This document shows, piece after piece, positions 19,241-28,631 of a DNA stretch of 64,000 nucleotides. The notes below the pieces were generated by a model. That model had not been told where the DNA came from, searched no databases, and saw nothing but the letters and a program-made list of their open reading frames with translations. The stretch is from Xenorhabdus yunnanensis. Its GTDB lineage: Bacteria > Pseudomonadota > Gammaproteobacteria > Enterobacterales > Enterobacteriaceae. The first letter of the stretch is position 1. Each line of letters begins with the position of its first letter. The position numbers were made by a program, and so were the translations under genes. Location of the stretch: contig NZ_JAQRFI010000010.1 in assembly GCF_028598805.1 (NCBI RefSeq), forward strand, positions 1 through 64,000, in the 5' to 3' direction.

Positions 19241-21157
19241 GTGTCAGACGATTTTGCGAAAAATGGCGTACTTGCCAAAGCCATACCGGGTTTTAAGCCA
19301 CGTGATGCTCAGCGGGAGATGTCTTCGGCTATTACTGTTGCGATCAAAAAACAGCAACAACTGGTTGTAGAAGCAGGAACAGGAACCGGTAAAACATTTG
19401 CTTATCTGGTGCCTGCTTTACGTTCCGGTAAAAAAGTCATCATTTCTACGGGTTCCAAAGCGTTGCAGGATCAGCTCTACAATCGAGATCTTCCTACCAT
19501 CGTTGATGCTTTAGGTTTTACAGGCGATCTGGCGCTATTAAAAGGGCGCTCAAATTATCTATGCCTTGAGCGTCTTGAACAACAGTCAATCGGTAATTCC
19601 CAGCTCGAAGCTGAAATATTGGCGGAAGTCATCAAATTGAGGCATTGGTCAGCCCATACAGAAGATGGCGATATCAGCAGCTGCCATCAAGTGGCGGAAG
19701 ACAGCACTGTCTGGCCGCTGGTCACAAGTACCAATGACAATTGTCTTGGTAGTGACTGCTCTCGCTATAAGGAATGTTTTGTTCTGAAAGCTCGTCGAAA
19801 AGCGATGGAAGCAGGTATTGTAATAGTTAACCATCATCTCTTTATGGCTGATATGGTGGTTAAGGATACCGGATTCGGTGAATTAATTCCGCAGGCAGAT
19901 ATCGTGATTTTCGATGAGGCTCACCAAATTCCTGATATTGCCAGTCAATACTTTGGTCAGCAGTTAAGTAGCCGCCAATTGATGGATTTATCGCGTGATA
20001 TCATCATGGCTTACCGTATTGAAGCGCGCGATCAGGCACAATTACAAAAAAGTGCAGATCGCCTTAGCCAAAGTGCGCAAGATTTTCGTTTGTCATTGGG
20101 TGAAAACAGCTATCGAGGCAATCTCCGCGAAGCCTTGCGGCAGCAACAAGTTCAGCGGGCGTTAGTACGGTTGGATGATGCTCTTGAGCTTTGCTATGAC
20201 GTGATGAAGCTCTCTTTGGGGCGTTCAACCATGCTGGATGCGGCTTTTGAGCGAGCAACCGTTTACCGCAATCGTCTTAAGCGTTTGATTGATGTCAGCA
20301 TACCCAATTACAGCTATTGGTTCGAAAGTTATGGACGACACTTTTTGCTGGCACTGACACCATTATCTGTTTCTGACAAATTCAGCGAGATGATCAGTGA
20401 ACAATCGGGTTGTTGGATTTTTACCTCGGCAACATTATCGGTCAATGAACAACTAAGCCATTTCACTGAACGTTTGGGGCTGAAACAAGCACAAACACTG
20501 CTCCTGCCCAGTCCATTTGATTATCAACGTCAAATGTTATTGTGTGTTCCTCGTCATTTGCCATCACCTAATCAGAATGGCGGCGCAAAATGGTTGGCTC
20601 GTATGTTGAAGCCATTGATTGAAAGTAATAAAGGACGTTGTTTTTTCCTCTGTACTTCTCATCAAATGATGCGCAGTTTGGCAGAAGAGTTCCGTGCCAG
20701 TATGACATTGCCAGTATTGGTGCAGGGTGAGACGAGCAAGACACAATTGCTGACACAATTTATCTCTGCGGGTAATGCCTTGCTGGTGGCGACAGGCAGC
20801 TTTTGGGAAGGGGTCGATGTCCGTGGTGATGCGTTATCCTGCGTTATTATTGATAAATTACCGTTTACTGCGCCGGATGATCCATTGCTTAAGGCGCGTA
20901 TTGAGGATTGCCAACTTAAGGGGGGAGATGCCTTTAATGAAGTTCAACTTTCCGATGCGGTGATTGATTTGAAACAGGGCGTTGGACGGCTGATTCGTGA
21001 TATCGACGATTATGGTGTTGTGGTCATTTGTGATAATCGGTTAGTGATGCGTCCATACGGTGAGGTTTTTCTGAATAGTCTGCCTCCTGCTCCCCGTACC
21101 CGTGATTTATCAAAAGCGATAGCGTTTCTGAAATCACGTCCATTACAGTCAGGGTAA
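19241..21157 (+). CDS. yoaA: DinG-family ATP-dependent DNA helicase YoaA
   Basis: XPD-like superfamily 2 5'-3' helicase with an iron-sulphur cluster; in E. coli YoaA works with HolC (DNA polymerase III chi) in repair of stalled forks. 638 residues. Walker A is EAGTGTGKT (44-52), the four cluster cysteines are C108, C168, C173 and C179, and the DEAH box is at 225-228. The C-terminal helicase half carries GSFWEGVDV and QGVGRLIRD. It starts with GTG at 19241 after GAGACA. tsaB follows in the E. coli order. Confidence 0.95.
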   Translation: MSDDFAKNGVLAKAIPGFKPRDAQREMSSAITVAIKKQQQLVVEAGTGTGKTFAYLVPALRSGKKVIISTGSKALQDQLYNRDLPTIVDALGFTGDLALLKGRSNYLCLERLEQQSIGNSQLEAEILAEVIKLRHWSAHTEDGDISSCHQVAEDSTVWPLVTSTNDNCLGSDCSRYKECFVLKARRKAMEAGIVIVNHHLFMADMVVKDTGFGELIPQADIVIFDEAHQIPDIASQYFGQQLSSRQLMDLSRDIIMAYRIEARDQAQLQKSADRLSQSAQDFRLSLGENSYRGNLREALRQQQVQRALVRLDDALELCYDVMKLSLGRSTMLDAAFERATVYRNRLKRLIDVSIPNYSYWFESYGRHFLLALTPLSVSDKFSEMISEQSGCWIFTSATLSVNEQLSHFTERLGLKQAQTLLLPSPFDYQRQMLLCVPRHLPSPNQNGGAKWLARMLKPLIESNKGRCFFLCTSHQMMRSLAEEFRASMTLPVLVQGETSKTQLLTQFISAGNALLVATGSFWEGVDVRGDALSCVIIDKLPFTAPDDPLLKARIEDCQLKGGDAFNEVQLSDAVIDLKQGVGRLIRDIDDYGVVVICDNRLVMRPYGEVFLNSLPPAPRTRDLSKAIAFLKSRPLQSG

Positions 21158-21199
21158 AATTGTCTGGTGTAAAATTGTCCGGAGTAAAATTGTCGGGGC
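21155..21199 (+). repeat. 15-bp tandem repeat (three units) beginning at the yoaA stop codon
   Basis: TAAAATTGTCTGGTG, TAAAATTGTCCGGAG and TAAAATTGTCGGGGC are contiguous. The first TAA is the yoaA stop; the next two stay in frame, so the gene ends in three in-frame stops 15 bases apart. Confidence 0.9.
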
Positions 21200-21264
21200 G
21201 ATGATGTTGGGGCTATGGTAGTATAGCCCCTTGTTTTGGATTTTATTCTTGCCGGAGTTAAGGC

Positions 21265-21960
21265 ATGTTCACGCGGATTTTAGCTATTGATACTGCAACT
21301 GAAGCCTGTTCTGTTGCACTTTGGAATGAAGGTGCTGTTGAGGCACAGTTTGAAATTTCCCCACGAGAACACACTCAACGTATTTTACCGATGGTTCAAG
21401 ACGTATTATCGAAAGGTGATATGAGTCTACAACAATTGGATGCGTTAGCGTTTGGACGTGGGCCGGGTAGTTTTACCGGTGTACGGATTGGTGTTGGCAT
21501 TGCTCAAGGTCTGGCATTGGGCGCTGAATTACCGCTGATTGGGGTTTCTTCCCTGAAAACGATGGCTCAAGGGGCTTTTCGTTTGAAAGGGGCAACAAAC
21601 GTTCTGGTTGCCATTGATGCCCGGATGGGTGAAGTCTACTGGGGGCAATATACCCGTAATTCGCAAGGTGAATGGCAAGGTGATGAAACAGAAGCCGTTT
21701 TGAAACCTGAACAGGTGCAGGAGATCATGAACTCTCTGTCAGGTGAGTGGACGATTGCTGGAACAGGGTGGGAAGCTTACCCTCAATTATTGCACAGTCA
21801 CTTAACACTGATAGCAAGTGATATCACTTTGCCCCATGCAGAAGATATGCTGCCATTGGCGATTCAAATGTGGAAAGCGGGGAAATCGACAGCGGTTGAA
21901 TATGCTGAGCCTGTCTATCTACGTAATGAAGTTACATGGAAAAGATTGCCGGGCCGTTAA
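21265..21960 (+). CDS. tsaB: tRNA threonylcarbamoyladenosine biosynthesis protein TsaB
   Basis: Paralogue of the TsaD ATPase that, with TsaD and TsaE, forms the complex making t6A at position 37 of ANN-decoding tRNAs. 231 residues with the ASKHA-type N-terminus [16 protein letters not shown] and the family [15 protein letters not shown] motif. It lacks the metal-binding histidines of TsaD, as expected. A GGAGTTAAGGC ribosome-binding site precedes the ATG. Confidence 0.96.
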   Translation: MFTRILAIDTATEACSVALWNEGAVEAQFEISPREHTQRILPMVQDVLSKGDMSLQQLDALAFGRGPGSFTGVRIGVGIAQGLALGAELPLIGVSSLKTMAQGAFRLKGATNVLVAIDARMGEVYWGQYTRNSQGEWQGDETEAVLKPEQVQEIMNSLSGEWTIAGTGWEAYPQLLHSHLTLIASDITLPHAEDMLPLAIQMWKAGKSTAVEYAEPVYLRNEVTWKRLPGR

Positions 21961-22091
21961 GGAGTTCTGTCTGGTGAAATAAAATTCATGCAACTTGTGG
22001 CAGGAAGCGGTGTCCATGAGTATAGAGAGCGAGCGTGTGGTTAACTGGATGTATAGTTAGCTTAACAAGGTTTTTCTGGGTTGGAGGATTT

Positions 22092-22682
22092 ATGCTCAAT
22101 GCAACATACTCATACTATCGAAGCATATTGCAAGCGGCGATACTGTCGGGAACTTTAGTTCTCGCGGGCTGTGTATCAGTTCCTGACGTTATTAAAGGAA
22201 CAACCAAAACGCCGGTGGAAAATCTGCTTTCTGTCAAAAATGCATCTGAATTATACACTGGGCATGAAGGGCGTTTTGGTGGAAAAGTACTTAATGTCTT
22301 AAATGAAAAAGACCAGACTCGATTGGAAATATCTGCCATGCCATTGGCAGGTAATGCAGCCCCACGTTTGGATACACCTTCTCTGGGGCGAGTTTATGCC
22401 TACGTGAATACTTTTTTAGAACCCAGTGATTTTAAAGATCATTATGTGACTGTTGTAGGTTTGATTACTGGTCTTGAGAAAGGAAAAGTAGGTAATAGTT
22501 CGTATAATTATGTTGCAGTGAATGTCACGGGAGTGAAACGCTGGCATGAATCCCAGAGAATGATTTTTCCTTCTGCTATGAACGCTGATCCATGGGGTTA
22601 TTATGGCAATCCTTATGCTCCATTCTGGCGCGGTTATTCGCCACTTCAACCTGTATCAGTTGAAACGATTTTAACTGAATAA
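22092..22682 (+). CDS. yeaY: Slp/YeaY-family outer membrane lipoprotein
   Basis: The start at ATG 22092 has GGAGGA in front and gives a signal peptide with lipobox LAGC (Cys at about residue 27), so the protein is lipid-anchored. The mature part (about 170 residues) belongs to the Slp family (GHEGRFGGKVLN, GRVYAYVNTFLEPSDFKDHYVTVVG). The Slp family includes starvation-inducible lipoproteins; YeaY is RpoE-controlled in E. coli, but I did not identify that promoter here. Location between tsaB and fadD matches E. coli. Confidence 0.92.
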   Translation: MLNATYSYYRSILQAAILSGTLVLAGCVSVPDVIKGTTKTPVENLLSVKNASELYTGHEGRFGGKVLNVLNEKDQTRLEISAMPLAGNAAPRLDTPSLGRVYAYVNTFLEPSDFKDHYVTVVGLITGLEKGKVGNSSYNYVAVNVTGVKRWHESQRMIFPSAMNADPWGYYGNPYAPFWRGYSPLQPVSVETILTE

Positions 22683-22884
22683 TTTTTTAATTTTAAGAAA
22701 GTCATATTTCTAATCAAAGTTGATAAAAACAACATGAGTACCCCTACTTTTTATAAGTCTATCTTATAAGCTAAACCCTATTATAAATTCTATTCTCAAT
22801 AATTATCTTTTATTGGAGTATTCTGTTTATAACCATTAGGAATAATGGAAGACTTTAAGTCAAAAATTAGCAAATCAGTGTATA

Positions 22885-22979
22885 ATCAATGGATTAGAAA
22901 TCAAAGTGTTAATAAATTGACTAATCCATTGATAAATAACAAAAAATATTCAGGCGGCAAAAGCTGCCTTATTTTTTTG
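22885..22979 (+). ncRNA. Candidate small RNA between yeaY and fadD
   Basis: TATAAT at 22881-22886 precedes a 13-bp perfect inverted repeat (ATCAATGGATTAG at 22885-22897, CTAATCCATTGAT at 22921-22933) and then a textbook terminator (AGGCGGC-AAAA-GCTGCCT, 22953-22969, then TTATTTTTTT). No ORF ends nearby: the yeaY stop is 270 bases upstream. The -35 is poor. Alternatively the terminator simply ends a long yeaY 3' UTR. Confidence 0.4.
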
Positions 22980-23040
22980 CAGTAATTGATTGTATTAAAT
23001 TAGTGATGTGTATCGCCAACCTGAACATTGTTTCTTTTCA

Positions 23041-23057
23041 AACTGGTACGCTGAGTT
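23041..23057. promoter_or_regulatory. Probable FadR operator of fadD
   Basis: AACTGGTACGCTGAGTT is very close to the fadD operator I recall from E. coli (AGCTGGTATGATGAGTT) and lies about 80 bases before the fadD start. FadR would repress fadD until long-chain acyl-CoA releases it. Confidence 0.75.
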
Positions 23058-23136
23058 AATAATTTGTTAAATATACAGATCTGGTTTGTTTTATGGTCAG
23101 TGATTACATCGCAATTAGATTTCAGGAGTATTCAAC

Positions 23137-24828
23137 TTGGAAAAAGTCTGGCTAAAACATTATCCGGCAGATGTTCCGGTAGAGATCGATCCCGACCGTT
23201 ATTCGTCGTTGATTGAAATGTTTGAAAATGCTGTGGCGGGTTATGCCGATCAAGTCGCATTTATCAATATGGGCGAGGTAATGACTTTCCGTAAATTGGA
23301 AGAGCGTAGCCGCGCGTTTGCTGCCTATTTACAGAATGGATTGGGGTTGAAAAAAGGGGATCGCGTGGCATTAATGATGCCAAATTTACTGCAATACCCC
23401 GTGGCATTATTTGGCATTCTGCGTGCAGGCATGATTGTTGTAAATGTTAACCCACTCTATACCCCGCGTGAATTGGAACATCAGCTTAATGACAGTGAGA
23501 CATCTGCTATTGTTATCGTTTCTAACTTTGCACATACTCTAGAAAAGATTGTCTTCAACACGCAGGTCAAGCACGTTATTTTAACACGCATGGGCGACCA
23601 ACTTTCCCGTCCCAAAGGAACTCTTGTTGATTTCGTTGTTAAATACGTCAAACGGCTCGTGCCTAAGTATCACTTACCGGATGCCATTTCGTTTCGTAGT
23701 GCGATGCAAAAAGGCTACCGCATGCAGTATGTCAAACCGGATGTGAAAGGTGAGGATCTGGCTTTTCTGCAATATACGGGGGGAACTACAGGCGTAGCCA
23801 AAGGTGCAATGCTGACTCATCGTAATATTCTGGCAAACCTCGAACAGGCCAAAGCCAGTTATTCTCCATTGCTAAGGCATGGACAAGAGTTAGTGGTAAC
23901 TGCATTGCCGTTGTACCATATCTTTGCTTTGACAATAAACTGCTTGTTCTTCATTGAATTGGGCGGGCAAAATCTGTTGATTACCAATCCTCGTGATGTA
24001 AGCGGTACGGTCAAGGAACTATCTCGTTATCGCTTTACTGCGATATCGGGTGTTAACACACTATTCAATGCCTGGCTGAATAATCCAGAATTCCTGAAGC
24101 TGGACTTCTCCTCATTACGTTTATCTGTTGGCGGCGGCATGGCTGTGCAAAGAGTGGTGGCCGAAAAATGGCAAAACCTGACGGGTTGCCATTTACTGGA
24201 AGGTTATGGGCTGACAGAATGTTCTCCTCTGGTTGCAGCTAATCCACATAACTTGTCTTATTACAGTGGCAGTATTGGTTTCCCCGTTGCTTCAACAGAA
24301 ATTAAGCTGGTAGGGAGTGATCATAATGAAGTTTCACTGGGTGAAGCAGGTGAAATGTGGGTACGTGGGCCACAGGTAATGAAAGGTTACTGGAACCGCC
24401 CTGATGCAACGGACGAGGTGCTGAAAGACGGCTGGTTAGCAACTGGGGATATTGCTAACATAGATGAAAAAGGTTTTTTCCACATTGTTGATCGGAAAAA
24501 AGATATGATTCTTGTTTCCGGATTTAATGTCTATCCAAATGAAGTAGAAGATGTTGTTTCTTCCCATCCTAAAGTGTTAGAGTCGGCAGCAGTGGGCGTT
24601 CCGAGTGAAAACTCAGGAGAGATGGTCAAAGTATTTGTGGTTCGTAAAGATCCCAGCCTGACAGAGGATGAACTCAAGACACATTGTCGTCGTTACCTGA
24701 CAGGATATAAGGTGCCGAAACGCATTGAATTTCGCGATGAGTTACCAAAATCCAATGTAGGTAAAATTCTTCGTAAAGAGCTACGCAATGAAGAGTTGGC
24801 AAAAGTGAATAATGTTACTACAAATTGA
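23137..24828 (+). CDS. fadD: Long-chain fatty acid-CoA ligase
   Basis: Acyl-CoA synthetase at the inner membrane that activates incoming long-chain fatty acids with ATP and CoA for beta-oxidation. 563 residues. ATP/AMP signature [19 protein letters not shown], the TGDIA hinge region, the FACS-like region around [19 protein letters not shown] and the C-terminal catalytic Lys in SNVGKILRK are all present. It starts with TTG behind CAGGAG, as E. coli fadD also does. Followed by rnd as in E. coli. Confidence 0.97.
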   Translation: MEKVWLKHYPADVPVEIDPDRYSSLIEMFENAVAGYADQVAFINMGEVMTFRKLEERSRAFAAYLQNGLGLKKGDRVALMMPNLLQYPVALFGILRAGMIVVNVNPLYTPRELEHQLNDSETSAIVIVSNFAHTLEKIVFNTQVKHVILTRMGDQLSRPKGTLVDFVVKYVKRLVPKYHLPDAISFRSAMQKGYRMQYVKPDVKGEDLAFLQYTGGTTGVAKGAMLTHRNILANLEQAKASYSPLLRHGQELVVTALPLYHIFALTINCLFFIELGGQNLLITNPRDVSGTVKELSRYRFTAISGVNTLFNAWLNNPEFLKLDFSSLRLSVGGGMAVQRVVAEKWQNLTGCHLLEGYGLTECSPLVAANPHNLSYYSGSIGFPVASTEIKLVGSDHNEVSLGEAGEMWVRGPQVMKGYWNRPDATDEVLKDGWLATGDIANIDEKGFFHIVDRKKDMILVSGFNVYPNEVEDVVSSHPKVLESAAVGVPSENSGEMVKVFVVRKDPSLTEDELKTHCRRYLTGYKVPKRIEFRDELPKSNVGKILRKELRNEELAKVNNVTTN

Positions 24829-24841
24829 TTATGTTTATTGC

Positions 24842-24908
24842 TATACCCCCATCGATTTCATATATAGGCAGCCAACACTGCAACCGTTTGAAAGAGGTGG
24901 GTATAGGG
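24842..24908. repeat. Short dispersed repeat with TATACCC/GGGTATA ends
   Basis: The element begins CTATACCCCCATC and ends GAGGTGGGTATAG. The right part (GCAGCCAACACTGCAAC, TTGAAA, GGGTATA) resembles one half of the longer repeat at 13842-13964, so it looks like a deletion derivative of the same family. Confidence 0.55.
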
Positions 24909-24942
24909 ATAAATGAAATGTTTTAAAATTGCCTATTACATC

Positions 24943-24970
24943 AACAACGCCGGTTTTTACCGGCGTTGTT
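24943..24970 (+). terminator. Hairpin upstream of rnd (fadD terminator or rnd leader element)
   Basis: An 11-bp perfect stem (AACAACGCCGG at 24943-24953, CCGGCGTTGTT at 24960-24970) has a TTTTTA loop but no T-run after it. In E. coli the rnd leader also carries a hairpin and a U-rich stretch needed for translation, so this may be part of that leader. Confidence 0.6.
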
Positions 24971-25004
24971 GTGCATGTCTTATGAATGCTAAGAGAATGA
25001 TGTT

Positions 25005-26132
25005 TTGAATTACCAGCTGATAACTACCGACGCCCAATTGCAGTCAATCTGTGAGCAGGCAAAGAAACACGCAAGAATTGTACTAGATACTGAATTTGTA
25101 CGTACACGGACGTACTATCCCCAATTAGGTTTGATACAACTGTTTGATGGTGAACAGCTTTCTCTGATTGATCCCCTCGAAATTTCGCAATGGCAGCCCT
25201 TTAGGGAGCTATTAACTAATCCAAATGTATTGAAACTTATCCATGCTGGTAGTGAAGATTTGGAGGTTTTTAGTAATAGCTTCCAGTGCTTGCCAGAACC
25301 CATGATTGATACTCAGGTACTGGCAGCGTTTATTGGTCACCCCATATCATGTGGATTTGCAACATTGGTTGCTGAGTATTTACAGATTGAATTGGATAAG
25401 AGTGAATCCCGCACTGATTGGTTGGCTCGTCCATTGAGTGGAAAGCAATGTCAATACGCTGCGGCAGATGTCTACTATTTATTACCGCTCGCCGATATTT
25501 TGATAGAAAAAACAGAGCAGGCGGGATATTTGGATGCGGCAAAAGATGAAAGCAATCTGATAGCCCAACGCCGCAAAGAAATACAGGTGCCGGAATCTGC
25601 TTATAAAGATATTGGTAACGCATGGCAATTGCGTCCAAGGCAATTAGCTTGTTTGAAAAAATTGGCTGCATGGCGATTAAATCAGGCACGAGAGCGTGAT
25701 CTGGCGGTCAATTTCGTGATCCGTGAAGAAAATCTATGGCAGGTTGCCCGTTATATGCCAACTTCTTTGGGAGAATTGGATGCTTTGGGATTGAGTGGGC
25801 AAGAAATTCGTTGTCATGGCCGCCGATTGTTGGCGATGGTTGTGGAGTGCAGGGATATTACAGAAGAAGAGTGCCCGGCTCAAATTATAAATTTGATTGA
25901 TTACCCTGATTATCGCAAAGCGTTCAAGGAAATTAAATCATTAGTCACTCAAGTGGGGGAATCCCATCATTTCAGTGCAGAGCTGTTGGCTTCCCGCCGT
26001 CAAATTAATCAATTACTTTGCTGGCATTGGAAATTGAAATTGCCGGAGTATCAACCTGAGTTAATCAAGGGCTGGCGTGGCATACTGTTGGCTGAACCTA
26101 TCGCTGAAATATTGGCAAGCTATTCAGAATAG
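25005..26132 (+). CDS. rnd: Ribonuclease D
   Basis: 3'-5' exoribonuclease that trims tRNA and other small RNA 3' ends. 375 residues: DEDD exonuclease domain with Exo I LDTEF (D28, E30), Exo II HAGSEDLEV and Exo III YAAADVYYL, followed by an HRDC domain (about 210-290, RQLACLKKLAAWR) and a second HRDC-like region. The start is TTG at 25005, matching the unusual UUG start of E. coli rnd. The ribosome-binding site (AAGAGA) is modest. Confidence 0.96.
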   Translation: MNYQLITTDAQLQSICEQAKKHARIVLDTEFVRTRTYYPQLGLIQLFDGEQLSLIDPLEISQWQPFRELLTNPNVLKLIHAGSEDLEVFSNSFQCLPEPMIDTQVLAAFIGHPISCGFATLVAEYLQIELDKSESRTDWLARPLSGKQCQYAAADVYYLLPLADILIEKTEQAGYLDAAKDESNLIAQRRKEIQVPESAYKDIGNAWQLRPRQLACLKKLAAWRLNQARERDLAVNFVIREENLWQVARYMPTSLGELDALGLSGQEIRCHGRRLLAMVVECRDITEEECPAQIINLIDYPDYRKAFKEIKSLVTQVGESHHFSAELLASRRQINQLLCWHWKLKLPEYQPELIKGWRGILLAEPIAEILASYSE

Positions 26133-26180
26133 TGACGATCACAGCTCTTTTGGATATGTGATTTTAATATGTAATTTAAA

Positions 26181-26207
26181 TTCCCTGCCTGTATATCAGG
26201 TAGGGAA
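26181..26207 (+). terminator. Hairpin after rnd
   Basis: TTCCCTGCCTG (26181-26191) pairs with CAGGTAGGGAA (26197-26207) with one G-T pair and a 5-base loop. There is no T-run, so it is a weak or processed terminator. Confidence 0.55.
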
Positions 26208-26276
26208 GATAGAGAAGTGAAATTATTAACAACCTCATCATAAAAAGATATCGATCAAATGTGTGTCTGAATGTTA

Positions 26277-26303
26277 AATCGGGATACTAATGATCCCGAT
26301 TTA
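26277..26303 (-). terminator. Terminator of the minCDE operon
   Basis: A 10-bp perfect stem (AAATCGGGAT with ATCCCGATTT) and a 7-base loop, about 50 bases past the minE stop; on the minus strand TAACATT follows, so the T-run is short. It can also serve rnd on the plus strand, where TATTATTCTTG follows. Confidence 0.7.
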
Positions 26304-26353
26304 TTATTCTTGAAAAATCATCGTCTTAAATTAAATAGCGTCGTTTAAGGCTG

Positions 26354-26623
26354 TTATTTTGGCGATTCCTCAACCTCAGGTAATGTTACATTAAGTTCCA
26401 GTACAGAGATATCATCATTTTTTTGCTCAAACTGTACAGAAAGCATATCTGGATCGATTTGTACATATTTACAAATTACAGCCAGAATATCCCGTTTCAT
26501 TTCGGGCAAATAGGCAGGCTCAGAGTCACCACGGCGCCGTTCTGCCACGATGATTTGTAGCCGCTCCTTGGCGATATTGGCTGTCGGTTTTTTTCTCGAC
26601 AGGAAGAAATCTAACAAAGCCAT
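26354..26623 (-). CDS. minE: Cell division topological specificity factor MinE
   Basis: An 89-residue protein that stimulates MinD ATPase and drives the pole-to-pole Min oscillation. N-terminal membrane-targeting and MinD-binding segment ([31 protein letters not shown]) and C-terminal topological domain ([21 protein letters not shown]) are both visible. Last gene of minCDE, 3 bases after minD. Confidence 0.97.
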   Translation of the reverse strand: MALLDFFLSRKKPTANIAKERLQIIVAERRRGDSEPAYLPEMKRDILAVICKYVQIDPDMLSVQFEQKNDDISVLELNVTLPEVEESPK

Positions 26624-26626
26624 GCG

Positions 26627-27439
26627 TTACCCCCCAAACAGGCGTTTTAAAAAGCCCTTTTTTTCTTCTTCGATGAAACGGAAAGGCCGTTCTTCACCGA
26701 GTAAACGTAAAACAGTATCTTCGTATGCTTTACCCGCGTCAGAATCTTTGTCCAGAATGACGGGTTCTCCTTGGTTGGATGAGCGGAGAACTGATTGATC
26801 TTCTGGAATAACACCAAGCAAAGGGATACACAGAATTTCCAGTACATCTTCCATGCTAAGCATATCACCACGGTTTACGCGTCCGGGGTTATAACGTGTC
26901 AGCAGAAGATGCTCCTTGATAGGATCATTACTTTGCTCTGCTCGGCGTGATTTGGACGCTAAAATACCTAAAATGCGATCAGAGTCACGAACAGAAGAAA
27001 CTTCCGGATTTGTTGTAATAATTGCTTCATCGGCAAAGTAGAGTGCCATCAATGCGCCGCTTTCAATACCTGCAGGTGAATCACAGATAATGAAATCAAA
27101 TCCCTGTTGATCCAATTCATTCAGAATTTTCTCGACGCCATCTCGGGTGAGGGCTTCTTTATCACGAGTCTGGGAAGCGGGCAGAATGTATAGATTTTCT
27201 GTGCGCTTATCTTTGATAAGTGCTTGATTCAAGCTAGCATCACCTTGAATGACATTCACGAAGTCAAAAACCACTCGGCGTTCACAGCCCATAATTAGGT
27301 CGAGGTTTCGTAAGCCGATATCAAAATCGATAACGACGGTTTTTTCCCCTCTTTGGGCGAGACCGGTAGCAATGGCCGCGCTTGAAGTGGTTTTGCCAAC
27401 GCCACCTTTACCAGATGTAACAACAATAATGCGTGCCAT
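26627..27439 (-). CDS. minD: Septum site-determining ATPase MinD
   Basis: ParA/MinD-type ATPase that recruits MinC to the membrane and is released by MinE. 270 residues, deviant Walker A GKGGVGKTT (10-18), Walker B FIICDSPAGIE, and the C-terminal amphipathic membrane-targeting helix (EEEKKGFLKRLFGG). The central gene of minCDE, with minC 23 bases upstream. Confidence 0.98.
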   Translation of the reverse strand: MARIIVVTSGKGGVGKTTSSAAIATGLAQRGEKTVVIDFDIGLRNLDLIMGCERRVVFDFVNVIQGDASLNQALIKDKRTENLYILPASQTRDKEALTRDGVEKILNELDQQGFDFIICDSPAGIESGALMALYFADEAIITTNPEVSSVRDSDRILGILASKSRRAEQSNDPIKEHLLLTRYNPGRVNRGDMLSMEDVLEILCIPLLGVIPEDQSVLRSSNQGEPVILDKDSDAGKAYEDTVLRLLGEERPFRFIEEEKKGFLKRLFGG

Positions 27440-27462
27440 GAAGCGATTCCTTGTTATAAGGG

Positions 27463-28146
27463 CTAGACTAAGGTTTCAATAGTTAATTCATTGTTCACCA
27501 GACGTAATTTTGCTGCTTTACCAACAAAACTCTCCGGGATTTTTTCGCTGAGCCAATATTGACCTGCAATAGAGGTGAGTTCAGCGTTTAAATGGGTGCA
27601 GAAAATCTGGCTTTCTTGATCACCAGATGCACCTGCCAATACTCGTCCACGCAGCACACCATATATATGAATATTTCCATCAGCGATTAATTCTGCACCA
27701 GCGCTCACATTATTTGTCACAATGAGATCACTGTTTGGCGCATAAATTCTTTGTCCTGAACGAACAGGTGTATTAATTATAAGAGTTTTTTTGAAAATAG
27801 GTTCGGTCGGTTTATTTTCTTGAGTAAGAACTTTCTGACTTCTACCTTCTTTCAATAAAGGAAGTTCTGATTTTAGAACAATGTTTCGTTGTTCTTCATC
27901 TTGACAACCACTGAAACCAACAATGCGCAACCCAACTGATTCAATAGCTCGGTGGAGTGCGGGAAGATCTGCACCAACAGGGAGAGCTGATATATTGATA
28001 ACAACGGGAGCATTTTTCAGGAATTCAGGTGCTTGCTCCATTTTTTCCTGCATGGCTCTATGAATAACTTCTGGCTGATCATCATACAAATGAACGACCG
28101 AAAGCGTAAAATTACTGCCTTTTAGCTCAATTGGCGACTGTGACAT
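27463..28146 (-). CDS. minC: Septum formation inhibitor MinC
   Basis: FtsZ polymerisation inhibitor of 227 residues. N-terminal FtsZ-binding domain (about 1-105), a linker rich in Lys/Thr/Pro, and a C-terminal beta-helix for dimerisation and MinD binding ([35 protein letters not shown]...). First gene of minCDE and divergent from ycgL; the promoters must lie in the 154 bases between. Confidence 0.96.
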   Translation of the reverse strand: MSQSPIELKGSNFTLSVVHLYDDQPEVIHRAMQEKMEQAPEFLKNAPVVINISALPVGADLPALHRAIESVGLRIVGFSGCQDEEQRNIVLKSELPLLKEGRSQKVLTQENKPTEPIFKKTLIINTPVRSGQRIYAPNSDLIVTNNVSAGAELIADGNIHIYGVLRGRVLAGASGDQESQIFCTHLNAELTSIAGQYWLSEKIPESFVGKAAKLRLVNNELTIETLV

Positions 28147-28300
28147 CGATATTTTGACTCAGTAAGGTTAAGTTTCCCAAAGTAGTTTACACAAACATTT
28201 TCCTAGAACAGTCTCTGGGAGACGATATTCTTAAATATAATAAGCATGTTATAGTTAGTGAATTATTCAAGCAAGTCGCAGAGTTAATTTAAAAGAGTTT

Positions 28301-28588
28301 ATGACAATGATTTGTGTAATCTACAGAAGTCCAAAACGTGACCAAACATATCTGTATATTGAAAAAAAAGATGATTTTTCACGCGTTCCTGAAGATCTGT
28401 TAAAGACATTTGGTGAACCTCAATATTTAATGATGATTTCATTATCTAAAAGAAAAAAATTGGCGAATGCTGATATTGAAAAAGTAAAAACCGCGTTGAA
28501 TGAACAAGGTTTTTATCTGCAAGTACCACCACCTGTAGAAAGTTTGATCAATAAACATCTGGCTTCAAATAAGCCATCCAAGCAATAA
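28301..28588 (+). CDS. ycgL: YcgL domain protein
   Basis: Small cytoplasmic protein (95 residues) of the YcgL family, whose fold is known but whose function is not firmly established. The conserved N-terminal phrase [21 protein letters not shown] and central FSRVPEDLL match E. coli YcgL. The start at 28301 or two codons later cannot be separated. Divergent from minC as in E. coli. Confidence 0.92.
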   Translation: MTMICVIYRSPKRDQTYLYIEKKDDFSRVPEDLLKTFGEPQYLMMISLSKRKKLANADIEKVKTALNEQGFYLQVPPPVESLINKHLASNKPSKQ

Positions 28589-28631
28589 TAATTGCTGGCG
28601 ACTGCCTGATCCAGAATTGAGGAGCTGATTT

